Shown: positions 1-6,092, counted from the first letter of the stretch. The stretch is DNA of 7,133 bases from an uncultured Clostridia bacterium (GCA_946187475.1 CAMHRJ010000112.1:1-7133), one strand, 5' to 3'. Translations and numbers: made by a program. The notes: generated from the sequence alone by a model not told the origin.

Positions 1-2
1 TC

Positions 3-31
3 TTGAAAATAAAATCGATTTGTAATATATT
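3..31 (+). promoter_or_regulatory. Possible sigma-A-like promoter upstream of the spoIIM-like gene
   Basis: TTGAAA at 3-8 and TATATT at 26-31 are separated by 17 bases, close to the vegetative consensus. Transcription would start near 38 and leave a leader of about 65 bases before the ATG at 103. The surrounding DNA is AT-rich, so a chance match is quite possible. In Bacillus subtilis spoIIM is expressed from a mother-cell sigma-E promoter. I could not find a convincing sigma-E match here, and the gene could also be transcribed from beyond the left edge of the window. Confidence 0.35.
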
Positions 32-102
32 ATGTTTACGTCAATTATGTAAATTGTACTGTTATGGAGCTTTGCCGCATATCCTGTCCACGGTGATGGA
101 AT

Positions 103-702
103 ATGAGACGAACCCGAATGAGACGAATCGCCCGATTTCGGCGGCCTCCGCGACCGACCAGGAGGAGATGGTCAGCAGGGTGGAGCTTCATGGCCCTCGG
201 CTATCTGGCAGGTTGCGCGGCAGGCGTCTGGATGGCGGCTACTGCGAATTTGCCGGTAACCTGGATGGATGCCGGATTGTATGGGGTTGCCACAGAGAAC
301 GATTTGCTTTCTGCCTTGACGCGCTGCGGAACCTATGGCTTTGGGATGCTGCTGCTCAGCACATCCTATCTTGGCTTTGTTCTGGTTCCGCTGATTCTGT
401 CCTTTAAGGGCTTTTTGACCGGCAGCGCGATTACGGTCTGTCTCCGCGGCGATGCCGCGGATGCGTGGGCGACGATTTTGATTCAAATCGGCTTGCCCGG
501 TCTGCTGCTTTTGCCGGCCCTGCTGCTTTTGGGCGCCCTCAGCATGCGTCGATCCGCGCGGCTGATGGCTCTGCGCTGGAGCGAGCAGCCGCTCCCGCCC
601 CAGGAGAGCGATTCGCGGCCGCTTGCTTTGGCGGCAATTCTGCTGCTGCTCACAGCGGCGGTAAAAACCTATGTGATTCCGGCCATTTGGAATTGGCTTT
701 GA
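103..702 (+). CDS. spoIIM: Stage II sporulation protein M-like integral membrane protein
   Basis: SpoIIM is a polytopic membrane protein. In Bacillus subtilis it forms the SpoIID-SpoIIM-SpoIIP machine that remodels peptidoglycan during engulfment, and SpoIIM anchors the other two. This 199-residue product is close to the family length of about 200-215. Hydrophobic segments are visible near residues 26-46, 78-100, 124-146 and 173-193. The central LVPLILSFKGFLTG stretch (95-108) and the LPGLLLLPALLLLG stretch (131-144) resemble the family's KGF..G and P...iPa signatures. The gene lies 29 bases upstream of xerD, the same neighbour as spoIIM in many Bacillota. The N-terminus is very arginine-rich, with 12 Arg in the first 22 residues, which would hold it in the cytoplasm. 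The start is uncertain: ATG 103 has a GGTGAT element at 94-99, whereas ATG 190 (residue 30) has GGTGG about six bases upstream and would remove the basic tail. The family call comes from pattern and context; I could not search. Confidence 0.72.
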   Translation: MRRTRMRRIARFRRPPRPTRRRWSAGWSFMALGYLAGCAAGVWMAATANLPVTWMDAGLYGVATENDLLSALTRCGTYGFGMLLLSTSYLGFVLVPLILSFKGFLTGSAITVCLRGDAADAWATILIQIGLPGLLLLPALLLLGALSMRRSARLMALRWSEQPLPPQESDSRPLALAAILLLLTAAVKTYVIPAIWNWL

Positions 703-717
703 TTGAATGATTCAGAG

Positions 718-725
718 AGGAGGTG
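718..725 (+). promoter_or_regulatory. Strong ribosome binding site that sets the xerD start
   Basis: AGGAGGTG is a near-perfect Shine-Dalgarno sequence. It overlaps an in-frame GTG at 723, which therefore cannot be the start. The next in-frame GTG at 732 lies six bases downstream, an ideal spacing, so translation should begin there. Confidence 0.75.
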
Positions 726-731
726 CGTCCG

Positions 732-1622
732 GTGACCAACGCGCAAAGTCTGGAGCGCTATGAACGGTATCTGACCGAGGTGAAGAAGGCATCGAACAAT
801 ACGCTGTCTTCCTATCTGCGGGATGTCCGTCAACTGGGCGAATACCTGGTGGCAAATACGGAGGTTGCGCTGGATACGGCGACAGAAGATGATCTGGCCG
901 AATACATCGAAGCGCTGCGAGCGAAAGGGAAGTCGGTATCCACAGTCTCCCGTGCCATTGCCTCGCTGAAGAATTTCTATCAGTTCTTACTGGAGGAGCA
1001 CGTGGTAGATGCACTGCCCACGGGCAAGCTGGTGCCGGATAAGGCCACCCAGAAGCTGCCGCAGATTCTCTCCAGTCAGGAAGTAGATCTCCTGTTGGAA
1101 CAGCCCCAATGTGTGGATATGAAGGGCTACCGCGACAAGGCCATGCTGGAGCTGCTGTATGCCACGGGCATTCGCGTCAGTGAGCTGATCAGCCTGAACA
1201 TCACGGATGTGGACCTGGGAAGCGCGGTCATCCACTGCAAGAAGAAGGACAAGGTTCGCGCCATTCCGCTCTATCCCAAAGCGGTCATGGCTTTGTCGGA
1301 ATACATCGAGTTCATCCGTCCCCAGATGATCGCCACGCCGGACGAGCAATCGCTGTTCGTGAACATCAGCGGCGAGCGCATGTCCCGCCAGGGCTTCTGG
1401 AAGATTATCAAGCACTACCAGCAGAAGGCGGGCATCGAAAAGACCATCACGCCTCACACCCTGCGCCACTCCTTCGCGGCGCACCTGCTGGAAAACGGCG
1501 CGGATCTGCACTCCATCCAGGAGATGCTGGGTCACGCGGACATCTCTTCCACCCAGGTCTATTCTCAGCTGGTGAAAAAGCAGCTGAAGGACGTCTACAG
1601 CAAAGCCCATCCAAGAGCATAA
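732..1622 (+). CDS. xerD: Site-specific tyrosine recombinase XerD (chromosome dimer resolution)
   Basis: XerD, together with XerC (or a single Xer enzyme in some lineages), resolves chromosome dimers at the dif site near the replication terminus. From the GTG at 732 the protein has 296 residues, the usual length. The N-terminal SAM-like core-binding domain spans about residues 3-88 and includes the pattern NTLSSYLRDVRQL. The catalytic domain runs from about 105 to 290. All active-site residues are visible: Arg148 in ATGIRVSEL, Lys171 in the beta-hairpin KKKDKVR, His242 and Arg245 in HTLRHSF, His268 in LGHADISST, and nucleophile Tyr277 in TQVYSQL. The C-terminus ends in HPRA, as is typical of XerC/XerD. 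The gene sits 29 bases after the spoIIM-like gene, so the two are probably cotranscribed, and it ends just before a strong hairpin. XerC versus XerD cannot be settled from one gene; the neighbour favours XerD. This looks like the housekeeping enzyme, not a phage integrase. Confidence 0.92.
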   Translation: MTNAQSLERYERYLTEVKKASNNTLSSYLRDVRQLGEYLVANTEVALDTATEDDLAEYIEALRAKGKSVSTVSRAIASLKNFYQFLLEEHVVDALPTGKLVPDKATQKLPQILSSQEVDLLLEQPQCVDMKGYRDKAMLELLYATGIRVSELISLNITDVDLGSAVIHCKKKDKVRAIPLYPKAVMALSEYIEFIRPQMIATPDEQSLFVNISGERMSRQGFWKIIKHYQQKAGIEKTITPHTLRHSFAAHLLENGADLHSIQEMLGHADISSTQVYSQLVKKQLKDVYSKAHPRA

Positions 1623-1672
1623 AAAAGCCCCTGCATTCCGAGAACACGGAATGCAGGGGAATTGTTTTTTTT
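1621..1672. terminator. Bidirectional factor-independent terminator between xerD and the MATE gene
   Basis: A perfect 13-bp stem is formed by 1628-1640 and 1647-1659, with a six-base loop (AGAACA). It is flanked by six A bases on the left (1621-1626), starting inside the xerD stop codon, and by eight T bases on the right (1665-1672). Read on the plus strand it terminates spoIIM-xerD. Read on the minus strand the A run becomes a U tract, so it also terminates the convergent MATE gene, whose stop codon is only 15 bases from the stem. Confidence 0.93.
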
Positions 1673-1674
1673 GA

Positions 1675-3045
1675 TTACGCTGCTTTCGGCAGCAGCATGC
1701 CGGTTTTGGTGAGTGCCCGGCGCAGCAGCAGAAGGGACATGGCCAGGCTCATGATCTCCGCGATGGGGAAGGCGTACCAGATGTTCGCCAGCACGCCGGT
1801 TCCGGCGAGGAGATAGGCGCTGGGAATCAGAACCACGATCTGACGGGCGATGGAGATCAGCATGCCGTAAATGCTGTATCCCAGGGCCTGACAGGTGGAG
1901 GAGCTGATGATGCAGATGCCGGCGAAGAGGAAAGAGAGGCTGATGCGGTGCAGAGCCGGGACGCCGATCTCCAGCATGGTTTCCGAGGCGTCAAACCAGC
2001 CCAGCAGCACATCCGGGATGAGCTGGAAGGCGGCAAAGCCAAGAAGCATGATGCCGACTGCGTAGCACATCGCAAAGCGGAAGGTTTTGTGGATGCGCTC
2101 CGGCTTCTGGGCGCCGTAATTGAAGGCAACAATGGGAACCATACCGTTGTTCAGGCCGAACACCGGCATGAAGATGAAGCTCTGGAGCTTGAAGTAGGCG
2201 CCATAGACCGCAACTGCCGTCGGCGTGAAGCGGAAGAGCAGAATGTCCATGATGTAGGTCGTGATGGAGCCGATGCAGGCCATGATGATGGAGGGCACGC
2301 TGATGACGGCAATCTCCTTCTGCAGTCCCCAGTCAAACCGGACTTTCTTGAGATTCAGGTGAATTTCCGGGTTCTTGCGCCGGTTGAGCCAGATTCCGAA
2401 CAGGGCACTGGCCCACTGTCCGATGACGGTGGCGTAGGCGGCGCCGGCAATGCCGAATTTGGGGCATCCCAGCAGACCGAAGATCATGATGGGGTCCAGG
2501 ATGATGTTGGTCACCGCGCCCACCAGCTGCACCATCATGGAATAGACCGTGCGTCCGGTGCTCTGGAGATAGCGCTCATAGGTGATGGAAATGAAGATGC
2601 CGAGACTCAACATCATGCAGATGCGCAGATAGGTCACACCGTAGTGCACGATCTCCTCGATGTTTGTCTGGGAGCGCATGAAGGCTTCCACGCCCAGCCA
2701 GCCTACCAGCACCATGGCCGCGCAGCTGATCAGCTCGATCAGCAGACCCTGCAGGGCCACATCATTCGCGCGCTTGAGGTTTTTCTGCCCCAGGGCACGG
2801 CTGATCAGGGCGTTGATGCCGACGCCGAAGCCCACACTGACGGAGATCATGATGTTTTGCAGCGGGAAACCCACCGAGACTGCCGTGAGCGCGTCCTCGC
2901 TCAATCGAGCGACGAAGATGCTGTCTACCACGTTGTACAGCGCCTGGACCATCATGGAGATCATCATGGGAATCGCCATGGAGAGCAGAAGCTTATTTTC
3001 GGGCATATAGCCCATTTTGTTTTCCTGAATGCGTTCTTCTGTCAT
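1675..3045 (-). CDS. MATE-family multidrug/metabolite efflux transporter (MepA/DinF-like)
   Basis: MATE transporters export cationic drugs, dyes or metabolites in exchange for Na+ or H+ across the cytoplasmic membrane. The product has 456 residues from the ATG at 3045, the standard family length of about 450 with 12 membrane helices in two homologous halves (roughly 15-215 and 235-445). The first helix carries the family pattern MVQALYNVVDSIFVARL, with an Asp at residue 41, a position equivalent to the ion-coupling TM1 Asp known in other MATE proteins. Further family-like stretches are ALTAVSVGFPLQ in the first half and LNNGMVPIVAFNYGA in the second. Overall wording resembles the MepA-type group common in gut Clostridia. 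A GTG at 3054 in the same frame lacks a ribosome binding site and is part of the one used by ATG 3045. The gene converges on xerD. Upstream on the same strand are a hairpin and tRNA-Val, with no clear promoter of its own in between. Substrate cannot be inferred. Confidence 0.9.
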   Translation of the reverse strand: MTEERIQENKMGYMPENKLLLSMAIPMMISMMVQALYNVVDSIFVARLSEDALTAVSVGFPLQNIMISVSVGFGVGINALISRALGQKNLKRANDVALQGLLIELISCAAMVLVGWLGVEAFMRSQTNIEEIVHYGVTYLRICMMLSLGIFISITYERYLQSTGRTVYSMMVQLVGAVTNIILDPIMIFGLLGCPKFGIAGAAYATVIGQWASALFGIWLNRRKNPEIHLNLKKVRFDWGLQKEIAVISVPSIIMACIGSITTYIMDILLFRFTPTAVAVYGAYFKLQSFIFMPVFGLNNGMVPIVAFNYGAQKPERIHKTFRFAMCYAVGIMLLGFAAFQLIPDVLLGWFDASETMLEIGVPALHRISLSFLFAGICIISSSTCQALGYSIYGMLISIARQIVVLIPSAYLLAGTGVLANIWYAFPIAEIMSLAMSLLLLRRALTKTGMLLPKAA

Positions 3046-3051
3046 AGGAAA

Positions 3052-3056
3052 CACCT
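3052..3056 (-). promoter_or_regulatory. Ribosome binding site that decides the MATE start
   Basis: On the minus strand AGGTG lies six bases before the ATG at 3045-3043. The alternative in-frame GTG (3054-3052) is contained within this element and has nothing purine-rich upstream, so ATG 3045 is the better start. Confidence 0.6.
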
Positions 3057-3084
3057 GTTCATGGAAAAATGTTTTGGAGCAAGA

Positions 3085-3118
3085 TAAATCCCGAAATCAG
3101 AATCGATTTCGGGATTTA
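3085..3118 (-). terminator. Hairpin after tRNA-Val: terminator, or attenuator for the MATE gene
   Basis: A perfect 14-bp inverted repeat pairs 3085-3098 with 3105-3118 around a six-base loop. It begins two bases after the CCA end of the tRNA in the direction of transcription (minus). The U-rich part is largely inside the stem and is followed by TCTTGCT, so it is a strong hairpin with only a moderate U tract. The simplest reading is a tRNA terminator. Because the MATE gene starts 39 bases further on with no clear promoter, partial read-through is possible. Confidence 0.75.
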
Positions 3119-3120
3119 CA

Positions 3121-3197
3121 TGGTGGACGATACAGGACTTGAACCTGTGACCCTCCGCACGTCAAGCGGATGCTCATACCAGCTGAGCTAATCGTCC
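3121..3197 (-). tRNA. tRNA-Val, anticodon GAC, with encoded CCA
   Basis: All arms fold on the minus strand. The acceptor stem GGACGAT/ATCGTCC is a perfect 7 bp. The D arm pairs GCTC with GAGC around AGCTGGTAT. The anticodon stem TCCGC/GCGGA encloses the loop TTGACGT, giving anticodon GAC, which reads GUC and GUU valine codons. The variable loop is GGGTC, and the T arm ACAGG/CCTGT encloses TTCAAGT. The discriminator base is A and the terminal CCA is genomically encoded (3123-3121). No mismatches are seen, so the gene appears functional. No second copy of its 3' end appears in the window, so there is no sign of an integrated element using it as an attachment site. Confidence 0.97.
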
Positions 3198-3212
3198 GTG
3201 TCAACAAACGCG

Positions 3213-3241
3213 ATTATATACTATTCTCCGGGGTTTGTCAA
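3213..3241 (-). promoter_or_regulatory. Perfect consensus sigma-A promoter for tRNA-Val
   Basis: On the minus strand TTGACA (3241-3236) and TATAAT (3218-3213) are exact consensus hexamers with an exact 17-base spacer. Transcription should start near 3206, about eight bases before the mature tRNA 5' end. A promoter this strong fits a stable-RNA gene. It may also supply transcription to the downstream MATE gene. Confidence 0.95.
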
Positions 3242-3344
3242 TTCCTAATTTCATATTTTTTGTGTTTTTCCGAATAGTAAATATGATTTCATTCCCAAAA
3301 GAAACAAATTAAAACAAAAATTATTAAATACTTTGCAAATTCGC

Positions 3345-3373
3345 TTGCTTTCTGATACATATTTGTATATAAT
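3345..3373 (+). promoter_or_regulatory. Sigma-A-like promoter for the SpoIID/LytB-SPOR gene and queA
   Basis: TTGCTT (3345-3350) and TATAAT (3368-3373) are separated by 17 bases. An A/T-rich stretch at about 3306-3332 lies just upstream and could act as an UP element. Transcription would start near 3380, leaving a leader of about 36 bases with the ribosome binding element CGAGG at 3404-3408, seven bases before ATG 3416. A vegetative-type promoter suggests expression during growth instead of only in the sporulating mother cell. Confidence 0.8.
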
Positions 3374-3415
3374 AGAGCAGTCAAAGAGAATACCCATACC
3401 AAACGAGGTTTTGAT

Positions 3416-4963
3416 ATGAAAAAAACATTGCTTCAAATCTGCTCCATTCTGCTGGCCGTGACGCTGCTGTGCAGCGCCGCCATGGCAGCGGGGGAGGTCT
3501 ATGTGAACGACGCCGGCGGCACAATCTCCGGAGATTTCTCCGAAGTCTATGCGGTGGGAAATAGCGGAACCCAGCAGATCGGCAGCACCACTGCTACCGC
3601 CATGACCGCTGCGGGCCTCAAGAAAGTCGGCGATGTGAGCCAGGACTATGACCCGGTTCCCGTGGACCTGAAAACCCTGCGCGTGGGCCTGTATTACGGT
3701 TCGACCACCCGTGGGGAGGTATCCCTCACGCTCACCAACGGCAACGCTTTCCGCGTGGGTTACTTCGACGAAAACCGGAGCTTTGTGGAGCTTGCCAAGG
3801 TCAGCGGCGCGGGCATTACCGTTGCCCCGGACCAAACGGCCAAGATCGACGCGGGTCAGCTCGGCGGTTATCACATCCGTCTGAACCAGACCTACGCAAG
3901 CGCGGACGAGGCTCAGAATGCGGCGAATGCCGCGGGTGGGTTCCCGTTCTACTCCAATGGGGAATACGCCGTGCTGATCGGCAGCTATACCTCCAAAGAC
4001 GACGCGGAAGCTTCCCTGAAGAAAAACGGCTGGTCCGGCAGCGTGTACAAAGCAACGGACCGCAGCGTGCTGCTGCTCAAAGGCGGCACTTTGCAGGTGC
4101 TCTTCGGCTTCGACTGCGGCTCCAGCTATTCGATGGCGGTGTCTCCGGTTTCTGACGGCAAGGCGGTTACGAAGTGCGGCTCTTATAGCTACTATGGCGA
4201 CTTCCAGTTCACGCGACTGACCGGCGATGACCTGACGGTGGTGAATTTCATCGGTCTGGAGGATTACACCAAAGGCGTCCTGGCCAACGAAATGGCTCCG
4301 GATTGGCCTCTGGAGGCTCTGAAGGCTCAGGCGGTGCTGGCGCGTACCTATGCTGTGGCAAACCAGAACAAGTTCCGCGCCTATGGCTTCGATCTCTCCA
4401 ATGACACGAATTCTCAGGTCTACAGAGGCCTGAATGAGACCACGGACAAGACCAATCAGGCCGTGGACGATACGGCAGGGCAGTTTGTGCGCTATCAGGG
4501 CACGGTCTGCGCGGTCTATTATTTCGCTGCCGACGGCGGCGCAACAGAAGATTCCGAAAATGTCTGGTCCGACACGGTGGTGCCGTACCTCCGGGGAATC
4601 AAAGATCCCTATGAGGCAGACATCGACTTCTACTGCAAGTCCTGGAGTATCACGGTTCCCAAGTCTCAGACAGGGGAGATCACCACGACCAAGACGCCCA
4701 TCGGCAACATTCAGTCCCTGACCGTGGACGGCAAGACCTACAACAAGGACAACGTGCGCAGCTTCCTCAAGAGCATCGGCGCGCGCTATACCAGCCGCCA
4801 CTTCACCGTCACCGAAAACGGCAGCAACTATGTGATCACCGGCGGCGGCTATGGTCACAACCTGGGCATGAGTCAGTGGGGTGCCTACTCCATGGCCAAG
4901 GTGCACAACATGACCTATGACCAGATCATCAGTTTTTACTTTACCGGAGCCTACGTTGGATGA
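3416..4963 (+). CDS. Secreted SpoIID/LytB-domain protein with an internal SPOR-like segment
   Basis: SpoIID-type domains are lytic transglycosylases that cut glycan strands stripped of stem peptides; LytB relatives modify amidase activity. The 515-residue product begins with a clear signal peptide (KK, hydrophobic core, AMA/A near residue 24). Residues about 88-140 and 225-275 look like the beta-rich part of SpoIID/LytB proteins. The stretch at 150-215 between them has a SPOR-like repeat (YHIRLNQTY..ADEAQNAA, then YAVLIGSYTSKDDAEASL). The SpoIID core follows at about 275-515: GLEDYTKGVLANEM with likely catalytic Glu292, then PLEALKAQAVLARTYA, GGATEDSENVWS (374-385), and the C-terminal GGYGHNLGMSQWGA (477-490). 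At 370 there is Phe, five residues after Cys365, where a zinc-ligand His is reported in C. difficile SpoIID. The gene has a vegetative-looking promoter and overlaps queA by ATGA, so it is probably a wall-remodelling paralogue and not the sporulation SpoIID itself. Confidence 0.88.
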   Translation: MKKTLLQICSILLAVTLLCSAAMAAGEVYVNDAGGTISGDFSEVYAVGNSGTQQIGSTTATAMTAAGLKKVGDVSQDYDPVPVDLKTLRVGLYYGSTTRGEVSLTLTNGNAFRVGYFDENRSFVELAKVSGAGITVAPDQTAKIDAGQLGGYHIRLNQTYASADEAQNAANAAGGFPFYSNGEYAVLIGSYTSKDDAEASLKKNGWSGSVYKATDRSVLLLKGGTLQVLFGFDCGSSYSMAVSPVSDGKAVTKCGSYSYYGDFQFTRLTGDDLTVVNFIGLEDYTKGVLANEMAPDWPLEALKAQAVLARTYAVANQNKFRAYGFDLSNDTNSQVYRGLNETTDKTNQAVDDTAGQFVRYQGTVCAVYYFAADGGATEDSENVWSDTVVPYLRGIKDPYEADIDFYCKSWSITVPKSQTGEITTTKTPIGNIQSLTVDGKTYNKDNVRSFLKSIGARYTSRHFTVTENGSNYVITGGGYGHNLGMSQWGAYSMAKVHNMTYDQIISFYFTGAYVG

Positions 4964-5982
4964 AAAAATCGGATTTCTATTTTGACCTGCCTGAAGAATT
5001 GATTGCCCAGACGCCGCTGGAGCGCAGAGACGCTTCCCGGCTTCTGGTGCTGGATAAGACCACCGGCGAGACAGTACACCGGCATTTCTATGATCTGCCG
5101 GAGTATCTGGAGCCGGGGGACTGCCTGGTATTGAACGACTCCCGCGTGCTGCCCGCCCGGCTGCTGGGCAACCGCATGACCGGCGGAGCCGTGGAGGTTC
5201 TGCTCCTGCGGGATCTGGGTGATGGGAAATGGGAGTGCCTGACCCGCCCGGGCCGCAAAACTCAGCCCGGCGTGGAGCTGACCTTCGGAGAAGGTAAGCT
5301 CACCGCCACGGTGACAGATGCCCTTCCCGACGGCAATAAGGTCGTACAGTTTCATTATGACGGCATTTTCCTGGAGATTCTGGAGACCTTGGGCAAGATG
5401 CCCCTGCCGCCTTACATCAAGGCGGAGCTGGAAGATCAGGAGCGCTATCAGACGGTTTATTCCCGGGCAATCGGCAGCGCTGCGGCGCCCACCGCCGGCC
5501 TGCACTTCACGCCGGAGCTTCTGCAGCAGATCGCGGACAAAGGCGTGCACATTTGCTATGTGACGCTCCATGTGGGACTAGGCACCTTCCGGCCTGTGAA
5601 GGAGGAAGAGATCACCGACCACATCATGCATTCGGAGTATTGTGAGATCCCGCCGGAGACTGCCGAGGTGATTCGCCAAACAAAGGCGGCAGGGAAGCGG
5701 GTCATTGCCGTGGGAACCACTTCCTGCCGAACCCTGGAGAGCTTCACAACGCCCGAGGGCGTCACCGAGGCCAAAGGCGGCTGGACGGACATCTTCATCT
5801 ATCCCGGCTATACCTTCAAGTGCATCGACGCCCTGGTGACCAACTTCCACCTGCCTGAGAGCACCCTTATCATGCTGGTCTCTGCCTTGGCAGGCCGCGA
5901 GCATATCCTGAGTGCCTATCAGAAGGCAGTTGAGAACCGGTACAGATTCTTTTCCTTCGGCGACGCCATGCTCATTCATTAA
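4960..5982 (+). CDS. queA: S-adenosylmethionine:tRNA ribosyltransferase-isomerase QueA
   Basis: QueA transfers and isomerises the ribosyl group of S-adenosylmethionine onto 7-aminomethyl-7-deazaguanine at position 34 of tRNAs with GUN anticodons. This makes epoxyqueuosine, the penultimate step of queuosine synthesis in the cytoplasm. The protein has 340 residues, the normal size, and keeps the family signatures: LVLNDSRVLPARLLG (56-70), KMPLPPYI (146-153), GSAAAPTAGLHFT (172-184), HVGLGTFRPV (204-213), VGTTSCRTLE (251-260), TNFHLPESTLIMLVSALAG (294-312) and YRFFSFGDAMLI (328-339). It appears intact. The ATG overlaps the preceding gene's TGA as ATGA, with a modest GGAG ten bases upstream (4946-4949), so translation is probably coupled. 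The frequent partner tgt does not follow: a terminator ends the unit and an unrelated transporter comes next. Confidence 0.96.
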   Translation: MKKSDFYFDLPEELIAQTPLERRDASRLLVLDKTTGETVHRHFYDLPEYLEPGDCLVLNDSRVLPARLLGNRMTGGAVEVLLLRDLGDGKWECLTRPGRKTQPGVELTFGEGKLTATVTDALPDGNKVVQFHYDGIFLEILETLGKMPLPPYIKAELEDQERYQTVYSRAIGSAAAPTAGLHFTPELLQQIADKGVHICYVTLHVGLGTFRPVKEEEITDHIMHSEYCEIPPETAEVIRQTKAAGKRVIAVGTTSCRTLESFTTPEGVTEAKGGWTDIFIYPGYTFKCIDALVTNFHLPESTLIMLVSALAGREHILSAYQKAVENRYRFFSFGDAMLIH

Positions 5983-5990
5983 TATCAACT

Positions 5991-6020
5991 TCGCAGAGTG
6001 CTGGTCATTCTGCGATTTTT
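5991..6020 (+). terminator. Factor-independent terminator after queA
   Basis: A 10-bp stem (5991-6000 with 6006-6015, including one G-T wobble) closes a five-base loop CTGGT and is followed directly by five T bases (6016-6020). It lies eight bases after the queA stop codon and separates the SpoIID/LytB-queA unit from the next gene, which has its own promoter. Confidence 0.88.
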
Positions 6021-6064
6021 ATGTTATATAGTAACAATTTAATTACAAAAGTTATCCAAAAGTG

Positions 6065-6092
6065 TTGACATAATTCAAAAATATGATAGAAT
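6065..6092 (+). promoter_or_regulatory. Extended -10 sigma-A promoter for the MMPL transporter gene
   Basis: TTGACA (6065-6070) is an exact -35. TAGAAT (6087-6092) follows after 16 bases and is preceded by TG at 6084-6085, forming an extended -10. Transcription should start near 6099, within an 8-bp palindrome AGTATACT (6095-6102) that could be an operator half-site or chance. The leader is about 33 bases, with the ribosome binding element AAGGGGG near 6118-6124. Confidence 0.85.

Noticed and set aside
3..407. An overlapping plus-strand frame at the left edge, with an ATG (168) next to GGAGGAG
   Set aside because: The product has no membrane pattern or recognisable motif and ends inside the SpoIIM-like gene, whose frame gives coherent membrane helices. 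The well-placed GGAGGAG leaves slight doubt.
704..714. The small palindrome TGAATGATTCA between spoIIM and xerD
   Set aside because: With only five-base arms and a one-base centre it is too short to be a terminator and likely occurs by chance. It could at most slightly affect xerD translation.
732..1622. The tyrosine recombinase as an integrase of a mobile element, with tRNA-Val as its attachment site
   Set aside because: Length, C-terminal HPRA and the spoIIM neighbour fit housekeeping XerD. The tRNA is intact, about 1.5 kb away beyond another gene, and no direct repeat of its 3' end is visible.
1948..3087. A 379-codon open frame on the plus strand opposite the MATE gene
   Set aside because: It is rich in His, Asp and Gln, has no domain I recognise, and is explained as the complement of a hydrophobic membrane protein.
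3251..4906. A very long open frame (551 codons) on the minus strand opposite the SpoIID/LytB gene
   Set aside because: The plus-strand protein has a signal peptide, recognisable domains, a promoter and a ribosome binding site. The antisense product is His/Gly/Ala-rich with no recognisable motif, as expected from GC-rich codon bias.
6023..6035. The short dyad GTTA...TAAC upstream of the MMPL promoter
   Set aside because: The arms are only four bases long in AT-rich DNA, so it cannot be distinguished from chance.
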